This document shows positions 1 to 6,351 of a DNA stretch of 8,262 bases, piece by piece. Every line of letters starts with the position of its first letter. The first letter of the stretch is position 1. The DNA is taken from the NCBI GenBank assembly GCA_947454585.1, contig CANGML010000065.1, positions 1 through 8,262 on the forward strand, in the 5' to 3' direction. The notes below the pieces were generated by a model, which was not told where the DNA came from, did no database searches, and worked only from the letters and a program-made list of their open reading frames with translations. The stretch is from Comamonadaceae bacterium. Lineage in GTDB: Bacteria; Pseudomonadota; Gammaproteobacteria; Burkholderiales; Burkholderiaceae_C. Both the position numbers and the translations under genes were made by a program.

Positions 1-177
1 AAGACGATGTTTGTGTGCAAAGACGGCGACGACCAAAAGTTCATCGATTTGGCCGCGCAGCACCAAACCCAACTCATCAGCAAAGACAAAGCGGTGCTCA
101 CCATGCGCAACCGCATGGCGCGCCTCGGGGTGGCGGTGGGGAAAGTGTTTCCCGCAGCGCTGCCTGCTTCACGCTGA
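1..177 (+). CDS. PIN-domain protein (PIN-family putative toxin), C-terminal fragment
   Basis: Frame 1 is open from the left edge to a TGA at 175-177 and encodes the last 58 residues of a protein whose start lies outside the window. The piece DGDDQKFIDLAAQ, followed by LISKDKAVLTM, matches the end of PIN domains of the COG1569 type ('toxin component, PIN family'), where an acidic D-x-x-F-x-x-LA stretch and a later (S/T)-x-D complete the metal-binding nuclease site. Family members are Mg-dependent RNases, and many are the toxin half of a toxin-antitoxin pair. Others stand alone in the chromosome. Because the upstream side is missing, it cannot be seen whether an antitoxin gene is present. The gene faces pncC tail to tail with 38 bp between the stops. 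The PIN call is fairly firm; a toxin role is only a family inference. Confidence 0.7.
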   Translation, partial: KTMFVCKDGDDQKFIDLAAQHQTQLISKDKAVLTMRNRMARLGVAVGKVFPAALPASR

Positions 178-215
178 GACAACGCTGTTGCGTGCCATGT
201 GATGCACGTGAAGCC

Positions 216-731
216 TCAGTGTTGCTGCAACAAATTCAGCAAGGTTTTCAGCGCGTGCTGCACCGTGGCTTCGCGCACAGCGGCACGGTCACCTGGGAAG
301 TGCATCACTTCGGTTTTCACCCAGGCAGTTTCTGCGCCCAAGGTGGGACCCGCATCGCTGGGCGTGGCCCACGCAAACCAGACAGTGCCCACGGGTTTCT
401 CCACCGAGCCGCCGTTGGGTCCCGCCACGCCCGTCACCGCCAGCGTCACTTGTGCGCGTGAGTGGCGCATCGCACCAAGCGCCATGACTTGGGCCACCGC
501 TTCGCTGACCGCACCCTGTTCGGCGATCAGCGACGATTTCACCCCCAGCATCTCGTGCTTGGCTTCGTTGCTGTAGGTGACAAAACCGCGTTCAAACCAG
601 TTGCTGGAGCCCGATAAGTCCGTGCAGTGGCTGGCAATCATGCCGCCCGTGCAACTCTCGGCTGTTGCCAGCATCCAACCGTGTTGTTGCAGAACTTCAG
701 CGAGTTGTTCAGTCAAGGTGCGTGAACTCAT
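216..731 (-). CDS. pncC: Nicotinamide-nucleotide amidase (CinA C-terminal domain family)
   Basis: This 171-residue cytoplasmic enzyme is the stand-alone CinA C-terminal domain. In this family it deamidates nicotinamide mononucleotide to nicotinate mononucleotide plus ammonia, recycling NMN into NAD (the NMN is released, for example, by NAD-dependent DNA ligase). Family signatures are complete: TAESCTGG at residues 23-30 with the nucleophilic serine, GFVTYSNEAK at 49-58, VTGVAGPNGG at 99-108 followed by KPVGTV, and the C-terminal GDRAAVREATVQHAL. Length matches single-domain PncC proteins (about 160-170 aa) and lacks the N-terminal molybdopterin-binding-like domain of full CinA. The ATG at 731 was chosen over a start 36 bp upstream because GGAGG lies just ahead of it and it overlaps the pgpA stop as ATGA. 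That overlap suggests translational coupling as the last gene of the apaG-thiL-pgpA-pncC unit. Confidence 0.93.
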   Translation of the reverse strand: MSSRTLTEQLAEVLQQHGWMLATAESCTGGMIASHCTDLSGSSNWFERGFVTYSNEAKHEMLGVKSSLIAEQGAVSEAVAQVMALGAMRHSRAQVTLAVTGVAGPNGGSVEKPVGTVWFAWATPSDAGPTLGAETAWVKTEVMHFPGDRAAVREATVQHALKTLLNLLQQH

Positions 732-1225
732 AGCGTCCTCCAAATGGCGATCACCAACAAGGTACAAAACGCAGCCACGAAGTCATCGAAGAGGATGCCC
801 CAGCCACCGCGCCATCCAAAGCCTTTGAACAAACTGTCAGCCCAACGCACAGGCCCCGGCTTGGCAGCATCAAAGTAGCGGAACAACAAAAACGCGCCAA
901 GCTCGCCAGCAAATGACGTGGGCGTTACCAGCCACAGCACCAACCAAAACGCGACCACCTCGTCCCACACAATCGCGCCGGGGTCTGCCACGCCTAAGTC
1001 TTGTGCGGTGACGGTGCATGCCCACCAACCCACCAGCGTGGCGGCGGCAATCAGCACCCCCATCTGGAGTGGGGTCAGCCACAGTTGCAAGATCAAAAAT
1101 AAGGCCCATGCCCACAAGGTGCCCGCCGTGCCAGGTGCCAAACGCGACAAGCCTGCACCCGCGCCTAGCGCGATGAAGTGGGCGGGGTGAGAGAGCAAAA
1201 AGCGACGGTTCAGCAGGTGCGTCAT
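728..1225 (-). CDS. pgpA: Phosphatidylglycerophosphatase A
   Basis: This 165-residue inner-membrane phosphatase removes the phosphate from phosphatidylglycerophosphate to give phosphatidylglycerol. Length is close to that of E. coli PgpA (about 170 aa). Family motifs appear in order: GAGLSRLAPGTAGTL (residues 23-37), DPGAIVWDEVVAFW (81-94), FRYFDAAKPGPVRWAD (115-130), and GGWGILFDDFVAAF (140-153) with the acidic pair. Hydrophobic segments around 38-68, 92-103 and 150-162 fit a small multi-spanning membrane protein. The ATG at 1225 follows the thiL stop by one base (TGA-T-ATG), so re-initiation after thiL is likely. No strong Shine-Dalgarno sequence is visible, which fits coupling. An in-frame upstream extension to 1321 would overlap thiL by 95 bp and is not supported. 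Confidence 0.94.
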   Translation of the reverse strand: MTHLLNRRFLLSHPAHFIALGAGAGLSRLAPGTAGTLWAWALFLILQLWLTPLQMGVLIAAATLVGWWACTVTAQDLGVADPGAIVWDEVVAFWLVLWLVTPTSFAGELGAFLLFRYFDAAKPGPVRWADSLFKGFGWRGGWGILFDDFVAAFCTLLVIAIWRTL

Positions 1226-1226
1226 A

Positions 1227-2216
1227 TCAGGCGAAATGATCAAACGATGCAAACCGTTTGGCCATGGGTTGGCCTTGCGGGTCAAGCACCACCAAGCCTT
1301 GTGCTTGGGTGATGCGGCCAATGCGCGTGATCGGCGTATGGCTCTCCCACGCGGCGGCGTGGACCAATTCGCGCTGGTTCACCGGGGCGGTGAAGCACAG
1401 CTCGTAGTCGTCACCGCCAGCCAGCGCGAACTCCAGCCGTTTGTTCCAAGGCAGATCGGCCAGCAGGGGTGTGATGCCTGCGGGTAAGTGGGCGTCGCCA
1501 AAGCTGCCTGGGGCTTGCAGCCAAGCTGTGTCGACTTGAGCGCCCAGGCCTGAGCGTTTGAGAATGTGACCCAGGTCGCCCAGCAAACCGTCGCTGACAT
1601 CAATGGCCGCGTTCGCGATGGCGCGCAGCGAGGTGCCCAGAGCCACACGTGGCGTGGGTTGCTCCATGCGCAGTCGGGCTTGCGCCAACGCATCCCCGGA
1701 CAAGCTGTGTGTGCCGCGAAAGACTTCGAGTGCCAAGCGGGCATCGCCCACCGTGCCGCTGATGTAAATGTCATCGCCCACCTGGGCGTTTTGGCGCAGC
1801 AAGGCATCGCCCGGCGGCACTTCACCAAAGACGGTGATACAAATGTTCAACGGACCTTGGGTGGTGTCACCCCCCACCAGTTCGCAGCCGTGGGCATCGG
1901 CCAAGCGCAGCAAACCGCTGGAAAATCCGGCCAGCCACGCCTCATCCACGCGGGGCAGCGAGAGGGCCAGGGTGAAGGCCAAGGGCTCGGCACCGACAGC
2001 GGCCAAGTCGCTCAGGTTCACGGCCAAGGCTTTGTGACCCAAGCGCGAGGGGTCAACGGTGCTTAAGAAGTGCCGTCCCTCGACCAGCATGTCGCTCGAC
2101 ACGGCCAGTTGCATGCCCGCGGTGGGTTTGAGCAGCGCGCAATCGTCGCCTACGCCGAGTGCGGCTTTTTGTGTGGGACGCTTGAAGTAGCGCTCGATCA
2201 AATCAAATTCGCCCAT
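1227..2216 (-). CDS. thiL: Thiamine-monophosphate kinase
   Basis: This 329-residue cytoplasmic enzyme phosphorylates thiamine monophosphate with ATP to thiamine diphosphate, the last step in making the active cofactor. Length and motifs fit the ThiL/PurM-like fold: N-terminal MGEFDLIERYF, GVGDDCALL (residues 21-29), SSDMLVEGRHF (40-50), NLSDLAAVGAEP (67-78), VGGDTTQG (114-121), IDVSDGLLGDLGHI (205-218) and AGGDDYELCFTAP (266-278). The conserved aspartates of the Mg-ATP site are present. The ATG at 2216 lies 5 nt after the apaG stop. No clear Shine-Dalgarno sequence is seen, so it is probably translated by coupling to apaG. No TPP riboswitch-like sequence is visible ahead of it, which is expected for a gene inside a cluster. 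Confidence 0.96.
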   Translation of the reverse strand: MGEFDLIERYFKRPTQKAALGVGDDCALLKPTAGMQLAVSSDMLVEGRHFLSTVDPSRLGHKALAVNLSDLAAVGAEPLAFTLALSLPRVDEAWLAGFSSGLLRLADAHGCELVGGDTTQGPLNICITVFGEVPPGDALLRQNAQVGDDIYISGTVGDARLALEVFRGTHSLSGDALAQARLRMEQPTPRVALGTSLRAIANAAIDVSDGLLGDLGHILKRSGLGAQVDTAWLQAPGSFGDAHLPAGITPLLADLPWNKRLEFALAGGDDYELCFTAPVNQRELVHAAAWESHTPITRIGRITQAQGLVVLDPQGQPMAKRFASFDHFA

Positions 2217-2221
2217 GGCGT

Positions 2222-2614
2222 TCAGTGCAGTTTGCGATGGCCCGGCGCGTCGCTCAGAGCGTCGAGCACAAACATGGGGATGTCCACATCAAACTTCTCG
2301 CCATCTTCGGCCACGCAAAAGTAGCTGCCGTGCATGGTGCCTGTGGGCGTGCGCAGGCGTGTGCCGCTGGTGTACTCAAATTGTTCACCGGGTTGCAGCA
2401 AGGGCTGATGACCCACCACCCCGAGGCCTTTGATTTTTTCGTGCATGCCCTCCGCATCGTTCACGTTCCAGGTGCGTGAGATGAGTTGGGCGGCCACCGA
2501 TCCCACATTGGTGATGGTGATCGTGTAGGCAAACATGTACAAGCCGCCGTCGGGGTCGGACTGCTCAGACAGGTATTGCGGTTGAACGTCGACTTGGAAT
2601 TTATAACGGTGCAT
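2222..2614 (-). CDS. apaG: ApaG domain protein (Co2+/Mg2+ efflux-associated protein)
   Basis: This 130-residue protein is a single ApaG domain, an immunoglobulin-like beta-sandwich. Recognisable pieces are VDVQPQYLSEQSDP near the N-terminus, YTITITNVGSVAAQLISRTW (residues 30-49), GVVGHQPLLQPGEQFEYTSG (65-84), and TPTGTMHGSY running into DIPMFVLD (89-118). The length agrees with E. coli ApaG (about 125 aa). The molecular function is poorly defined. E. coli mutants showed altered Co resistance and Mg efflux, and the domain also occurs in eukaryotic F-box and polymerase-delta-interacting proteins. The ATG at 2614 (MHRYKFQ) is preferred over an in-frame start at 2662, which would run into rpe and adds sequence unlike the family. 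The gene heads the minus-strand cluster. Confidence 0.92.
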   Translation of the reverse strand: MHRYKFQVDVQPQYLSEQSDPDGGLYMFAYTITITNVGSVAAQLISRTWNVNDAEGMHEKIKGLGVVGHQPLLQPGEQFEYTSGTRLRTPTGTMHGSYFCVAEDGEKFDVDIPMFVLDALSDAPGHRKLH

Positions 2615-2632
2615 GGCGCGATTTTGGATGAA

Positions 2633-2662
2633 ATAATCACCCCATGACCAGCCCACGCCCAA
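2633..2662 (-). promoter_or_regulatory. Candidate sigma-70 promoter for the apaG-thiL-pgpA-pncC unit
   Basis: Reading the minus strand, a TTGGGC hexamer (2662-2657) is followed after 18 nt by GATTAT (2638-2633). Transcription would begin near 2626, about 12 nt ahead of the apaG ATG. Each hexamer matches the consensus only partly, and the elements lie inside the divergent rpe start region. It is the best match in a space that must hold a promoter, but weak. Confidence 0.3.
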
Positions 2663-3333
2663 AATTCCACATTGCCCCGTCCCTCTTGTCTGCCGACTTT
2701 GCTCGATTAGGCGATGAGGTGAAGAACGTCATCGCCGCGGGCGCTGACTGGATTCACTTTGATGTGATGGATAACCACTACGTGCCCAACCTCACCTTCG
2801 GCCCCATGATCTGCCAAGCCTTGAAGCCCCATGCCAAGACGCCCGCGGGCCTGGCGGTGCCGATTGATGTGCATTTGATGATTTCGCCGGTGGATGCCCT
2901 AGCCGCCTCGTTTGCCGAGGCTGGCGCGGATTACATCAGCTTCCATCCCGATGCCAGCGCGCATGTGCACCGCAGCATTCAAGCCATCAAGAGCCAAGGT
3001 GTGAAAGCCGGTTTGGTGTTTAACCCGGCAGAGCCGCTGGACGTGCTGGAATGGACGATTGACGAGATTGACCTCATCCTCATCATGAGCGTCAACCCCG
3101 GCTTTGGAGGCCAAAGCTTCATCGACTCGGCCTTGCGCAAAGTCGAGCTGGCGCGGCAATGGATTGCCCGCAGTGGCAAAGACATTCGTCTCGAAGTGGA
3201 CGGTGGCATCAAGCCCGACAACATCCGCCAAGTGGCCGATGCAGGGGCCGACACCTTTGTGGCGGGCAGTGCGATTTTTGGCAAGCCCGATTACAAGGCG
3301 GTGATGGATCAGATGCGCAAAGCGCTGGCCTAA
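2644..3333 (+). CDS. rpe: Ribulose-phosphate 3-epimerase
   Basis: This 229-residue TIM-barrel enzyme interconverts ribulose 5-phosphate and xylulose 5-phosphate in the pentose phosphate pathway and, where present, the Calvin cycle. The active site is complete: [10 protein letters not shown] (residues 10-19), [17 protein letters not shown] (38-54), DVHLM (75-79), [10 protein letters not shown] (148-157), EVDGGI (184-189) and VAGSAIF (206-212). H38, D40, H77 and D186 are the expected metal ligands; D40 and D186 also serve as the acid-base pair. Length is typical. The ATG at 2644 lies 29 nt from the divergent apaG start. A GGATGA at 2626-2631 is the only Shine-Dalgarno-like sequence and is somewhat far. 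In many proteobacteria rpe is followed directly by gph and trpE; here a receptor gene intervenes on the opposite strand. Confidence 0.96.
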   Translation: MTSPRPKFHIAPSLLSADFARLGDEVKNVIAAGADWIHFDVMDNHYVPNLTFGPMICQALKPHAKTPAGLAVPIDVHLMISPVDALAASFAEAGADYISFHPDASAHVHRSIQAIKSQGVKAGLVFNPAEPLDVLEWTIDEIDLILIMSVNPGFGGQSFIDSALRKVELARQWIARSGKDIRLEVDGGIKPDNIRQVADAGADTFVAGSAIFGKPDYKAVMDQMRKALA

Positions 3334-3340
3334 TCGCCGA

Positions 3341-5497
3341 TCAAAGCGGGATTTGACTGGACAAGCCCACTAGCCAAGAGCGAGGTAGTCCTGGTTCAAA
3401 GTATTGCTGTGCGCTTTGGTTGATGATCAAAGAAGAGATCGTGCCTTTGTTGGTCAGGTTGTCCACGCCCACAAAAGCCTCTAGTCGTGCAGGTCCAACT
3501 TGGTAACGTTGACGCAAGCGTGCATTGAGCTGCGCATAGCCCGGCGCACTGGCATAAGTGGTGACGGTCGAGGAGAGGGTGTCGTTGGCCCACATTTTGG
3601 ATCGACCGAGCAAGTCAAGGCCTGCTTCCAAACCTAGCGCAGGTTTTTGTCCCGTTGAGGCAAATCCTTTTTCTGACCATTGAACCGATGTGAAGAGTTG
3701 ACGTTTTGGAATGCCGGGCAGATTCAGGCCTGGCGTTGGGCTGAAAGCTGCACTGGCGCCGCTGTAGGAGGCTTGCATGAAGGTGGCTGATGCCTGTGTG
3801 CGCCAATGGCTGTTGTATTGGTTTCTTATCGCCAATTCAAATCCATCGCGTTGGGTTTGCGATGCATTGGCATAGGCCGTTTTACCGCTGCTTGAGTAAG
3901 CCGAGACAATTTCATTGTCCGTATCAATTTGGAACCATGCCGCATCGATACGAGAGTTTGGCGTCGGAAGCCACTTGCTACCCAGTTCTAAGTGTCTGCT
4001 GCGTGAGGCGAGAAGACCCGGGTTGAACTGCTCGTTGATCACGGTTCTTGCCAGATTTGTGGAGTAGGCGGCTTCTGCCATGGTGGGTGTTTCAAAGCCC
4101 TTGCCGCGGTTGGCATATAGATTCAAGTTGTCCCCTACGTGCCATGTCAAACCGATCACGGGGCTGGTTGCTTTGTACGCAACGGACCCCGAGCCATCCA
4201 CAGGATTTGAAACCAGATAGTCCGTGCTTTTCAAAGTCACGCTGCTTTGACGAGCGCCAGTGGTCAATGTGTAGCGTTCACCCAAAGACCAGTTGGCCTG
4301 AGCAAAAAAGTCGCGATTGCGCGCTTCGTTCAACTCATTGCGTGCGTTGGTTGCGGAAGTTGTCGTTTTTTCACCGACGCTAGCGGTTCCACCTTCACGC
4401 AGTTCTGCTGCATGGTCTAGATCAACGCCGGCCACCCAATTCATACCTTGAGTTCCAAAAACTTGACTCTTTCCACTCGCTTGTAAACCCAGACCTTCAA
4501 ATTGGCGATCTAACGCGACCCATTTGTTGGTGGATTGAAATTGCAAGTTGGTGCGATTGCCGCCATAAACACGGCCTTGTAATTTCAAATCACTGTCAAC
4601 GCGGTGTTCCACAACCACACCCGCTTGTTCTTGCTTGACGGTTTTGCGCGTTCTTGTTGTGACAGCACCGGACCCTGCGGCCGATGGCGCTGCCGCTAGC
4701 TCCTGCGCGGTGAGGCCTAGAGCATCTTTGGCATACGGCATGTCAAACACGTTGATGATGAATTTGATGCGCGTGTCGGGTTTGGCGTCCACCGTGATGA
4801 CGCTGTTGAGTTGTTGCCGGCGTGTGTCGCTGTTGTTGCGGTAGCCCTCGATGGCAAAGGTGCTGTAGTCGGCGACGAGTCCGACGTTGCCACTGCGTTG
4901 GCTGATTTGCCAGTCCGTGCGCGTCATGCCAAATGAACCGGCATACAGTTGTACTTGCGCTTCGGGCTTGTCACCCGCTTCACGTGTGAAGGTTTGGATC
5001 ACACCGCCAGAGGCGTTGCCGTACAGCAGTGCCAAGGGTCCAGTCAATACTTCCATCCGATCTATCGACGTCATGCTCACCGTCGAGGTTTGGCCTTGGC
5101 CGTCGGGCATGGTGGCGGGGATCCCATCGGTGATCAAACGAATGCCGCGCATCCCAAAAGCAGATCGCGCGCCAAAGCCGCGAATCGAAATCTGCACGTC
5201 TTGTGCGTAGTTGTTGCGGTTGAGTGCCACCACGCCGGGAACCTGTGCCAACACATCTGACAAATTCACTTGCGGGCCTGAGTTGCGAATGGTTTGCGCA
5301 TCGAGGGTGTAGATCGACGCAGGGGCATCCCATTGTTTTTGCGCAAGACGACCGCTTTGAACAAGAACATCGTTCAAGCTGCTTGTTTCGTTTTGCGATC
5401 GAGCATCCAAGGATAAGAACGCGGCCAGACAACAACAAGCGCTCGCCGCCAGGCGATGGGCGAGGGGGGTGGGATAACTAGAATTTGCGTGTGTCAA
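3341..5497 (-). CDS. TonB-dependent outer-membrane receptor, PqqU/YncD-like
   Basis: This 718-residue receptor has a secretion signal (arginine at 15, hydrophobic stretch to about 30, cleavage probably near 33-36), a likely TonB box DVLVQSG (43-49), a plug domain (about 57-175) and a C-terminal beta-barrel. Receptors of this class import scarce ligands across the outer membrane using TonB-ExbBD energy. Similarity to E. coli YncD, shown to be the PQQ receptor PqqU, is strong from memory: NRNNYAQDVQISIRGFG (93-109), DGIPATMPDGQGQTS (124-138), YGNASGGV (159-166), the TRKTVKQ piece, GKGFETPTM, QIDTDNEIVSAYSSSGKTAY, and a C-terminal VDNLTN...IINQSAQQYFEP. PQQ is therefore the best guess for the ligand, inferred from homology. 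The only usable start is TTG at 5497, since an in-frame stop lies at 5513-5515 and no ATG occurs before residue 116. No good Shine-Dalgarno is visible. The usual plug-end RGP reads TGP, and the last residue is Leu rather than an aromatic. Sampled stretches are about 45-53% GC against about 62% in trpE. Confidence 0.88.
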   Translation of the reverse strand: MTHANSSYPTPLAHRLAASACCCLAAFLSLDARSQNETSSLNDVLVQSGRLAQKQWDAPASIYTLDAQTIRNSGPQVNLSDVLAQVPGVVALNRNNYAQDVQISIRGFGARSAFGMRGIRLITDGIPATMPDGQGQTSTVSMTSIDRMEVLTGPLALLYGNASGGVIQTFTREAGDKPEAQVQLYAGSFGMTRTDWQISQRSGNVGLVADYSTFAIEGYRNNSDTRRQQLNSVITVDAKPDTRIKFIINVFDMPYAKDALGLTAQELAAAPSAAGSGAVTTRTRKTVKQEQAGVVVEHRVDSDLKLQGRVYGGNRTNLQFQSTNKWVALDRQFEGLGLQASGKSQVFGTQGMNWVAGVDLDHAAELREGGTASVGEKTTTSATNARNELNEARNRDFFAQANWSLGERYTLTTGARQSSVTLKSTDYLVSNPVDGSGSVAYKATSPVIGLTWHVGDNLNLYANRGKGFETPTMAEAAYSTNLARTVINEQFNPGLLASRSRHLELGSKWLPTPNSRIDAAWFQIDTDNEIVSAYSSSGKTAYANASQTQRDGFELAIRNQYNSHWRTQASATFMQASYSGASAAFSPTPGLNLPGIPKRQLFTSVQWSEKGFASTGQKPALGLEAGLDLLGRSKMWANDTLSSTVTTYASAPGYAQLNARLRQRYQVGPARLEAFVGVDNLTNKGTISSLIINQSAQQYFEPGLPRSWLVGLSSQIPL

Positions 5498-5530
5498 GGC
5501 AGAATTGCTTCGTCAAATGAAAGACGGATC

Positions 5531-5559
5531 ATCTTATGGCCCTTGGCTTTCAGCACCAA
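5531..5559 (-). promoter_or_regulatory. Candidate sigma-70 promoter for the TonB-dependent receptor gene
   Basis: On the minus strand TTGGTG (5559-5554) and TAAGAT (5536-5531) are separated by exactly 17 nt. Transcription would start around 5524, giving a 5' leader of roughly 27 nt ahead of the TTG start codon. The match is moderate (3/6 and 4/6), but spacing and location are right. No Fur-box-like inverted repeat is apparent next to it. Confidence 0.4.
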
Positions 5560-5607
5560 CCCACATGAGTCACCTTAGTTTTATTGAGGCTTTCTGATAT
5601 CAAGCTT

Positions 5608-6330
5608 ATGAACCTTCCCTATCCAAACTTGCAGGCCGCCATCATCGACCTTGATGGCACCTTGGTGGACACCTTGGGTGACTTCGAGGTGGCCTTGAAT
5701 CGTGCCTTGGCTGATGTAGATTTGCCCCTCGCGGACCGCACCTTGGTCGAGCACAGCGTCGGCAAAGGTTCTGAGCATTTGATCCGCACCGTTTTGGCCC
5801 ATCAGCTGGCCTTGACGGTGACGCAGGGCCAAGGTCCCTTATGCCAAGGCCGCAGCGTCGACAACTTGTATGCGCCTGCCTGGCTGCGCTACCAACACCA
5901 CTACCTCGCCATCAATGGCCAATTTGCAACGGTATATCCCGGCGTGGTACAGGGCTTGCAGATGTTGCAAGACCAAGGCTTGCAGCTGGCCTGTTTGACC
6001 AACAAACCCCTGTCATTTGCCAAACCTTTGTTGCAGGCCAAAGGGCTGGATCGTTTCTTTAGCCATGTGTTTGGTGGTGATAGCTTTGCGCGCAAAAAGC
6101 CTGACCCCTTACCCCTGCTTAAAACTTGCGAAGCGCTGGGCACCTTGCCCGCGCAGACGCTGATGGTGGGCGACTCGAGCAACGATGCCCAAGCCGCCCG
6201 TGCCGCAGCTTGTCCTGTGGCGTTGGTGCGTTACGGCTACAACCATGGCTTGCCGATTGACGCAGTTGACGCGGATGCTCATGTGGACGCCCTCACCGAG
6301 TTGGCCCAAGCGCTGGCCAAGTCGGCTTGA
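5608..6330 (+). CDS. gph: Phosphoglycolate phosphatase
   Basis: This 240-residue HAD-superfamily phosphatase hydrolyses 2-phosphoglycolate to glycolate and phosphate. It clears the product of Rubisco oxygenation or of repair of 3'-phosphoglycolate DNA ends. All HAD motifs are present: DLDGTLVDT (residues 14-22) with nucleophile D14 and D16, LTNKP (130-134) with T131, the lysine in ARKKPDP (161-167), and VGDSSND (187-193). An alpha-helical cap domain lies between motifs I and II. Length is close to E. coli Gph (252 aa). The ATG at 5608 is preferred; an in-frame TTG at 5584 would add 8 residues and has no ribosome-binding site. Neither start has a good Shine-Dalgarno sequence. The gene lies upstream of trpE as in many beta- and gammaproteobacteria, but its usual partner rpe is separated by the receptor gene. 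Other HAD substrates cannot be ruled out; the location supports Gph. Confidence 0.92.
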   Translation: MNLPYPNLQAAIIDLDGTLVDTLGDFEVALNRALADVDLPLADRTLVEHSVGKGSEHLIRTVLAHQLALTVTQGQGPLCQGRSVDNLYAPAWLRYQHHYLAINGQFATVYPGVVQGLQMLQDQGLQLACLTNKPLSFAKPLLQAKGLDRFFSHVFGGDSFARKKPDPLPLLKTCEALGTLPAQTLMVGDSSNDAQAARAAACPVALVRYGYNHGLPIDAVDADAHVDALTELAQALAKSA

Positions 6331-6335
6331 GCCTT

Positions 6336-6344
6336 TGCTAAACT
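6336..6344 (+). promoter_or_regulatory. Extended -10 promoter for the trp leader and trpEG
   Basis: TG-C-TAAACT matches the extended -10 pattern TGnTATAAT (TG exact, 4/6 in the hexamer), just after the gph stop at 6330. The usual spacing would place the start site at 6351-6352, that is, at the A of the leader ORF ATG. No good -35 is seen; TGGCCA at 6314-6319 is a poor match at a long 19-nt spacing. The tryptophan genes may thus have their own promoter besides any readthrough from gph. Confidence 0.45.
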
Positions 6345-6351
6345 CAGACCC

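Noticed and set aside
178..215. CGTGC-catgtgat-GCACG stem (191-208) as a bidirectional terminator between the PIN gene and pncC
   Set aside because: The stem is only 5 bp and no T-run follows on either strand, so I cannot support a terminator.
15..461. Long plus-strand ORF of 148 codons across the PIN end and pncC
   Set aside because: It runs in another frame over the PIN fragment and antisense to the well-supported pncC. The translated sequence is low-complexity and resembles no family.
1566..2066. Plus-strand ORF of 166 codons antisense to thiL
   Set aside because: It is a by-product of GC-rich codon usage in thiL, whose motifs are complete. The Gln- and Ala-rich translation has no recognisable domain or ribosome-binding site.
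2217..2643. TPP riboswitch controlling thiL
   Set aside because: No conserved CUGAGA or ACCUGA-like TPP core was seen upstream of thiL or apaG, and there is no long 5' leader to hold one.
5425..5440. Cysteine run at residues 21-23 of the receptor as a lipobox
   Set aside because: There is no L-x-x-C arrangement, the hydrophobic core extends past the cysteines, and TonB receptors are not lipoproteins; an ordinary signal peptide fits better.
5571..5580. Ten-base repeat CACCTTAGTT shared by the gph upstream region and the trp leader (6475-6484)
   Set aside because: Repeated 10-mers are expected many times by chance in 8 kb, and no longer similarity surrounds them.
5595..5609. GATATCAAGCTTAT resembles a common cloning-vector polylinker
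   Set aside because: The match is about 14 bases and flanks on both sides do not continue it. The surrounding genes are normal chromosome, so chance is sufficient.
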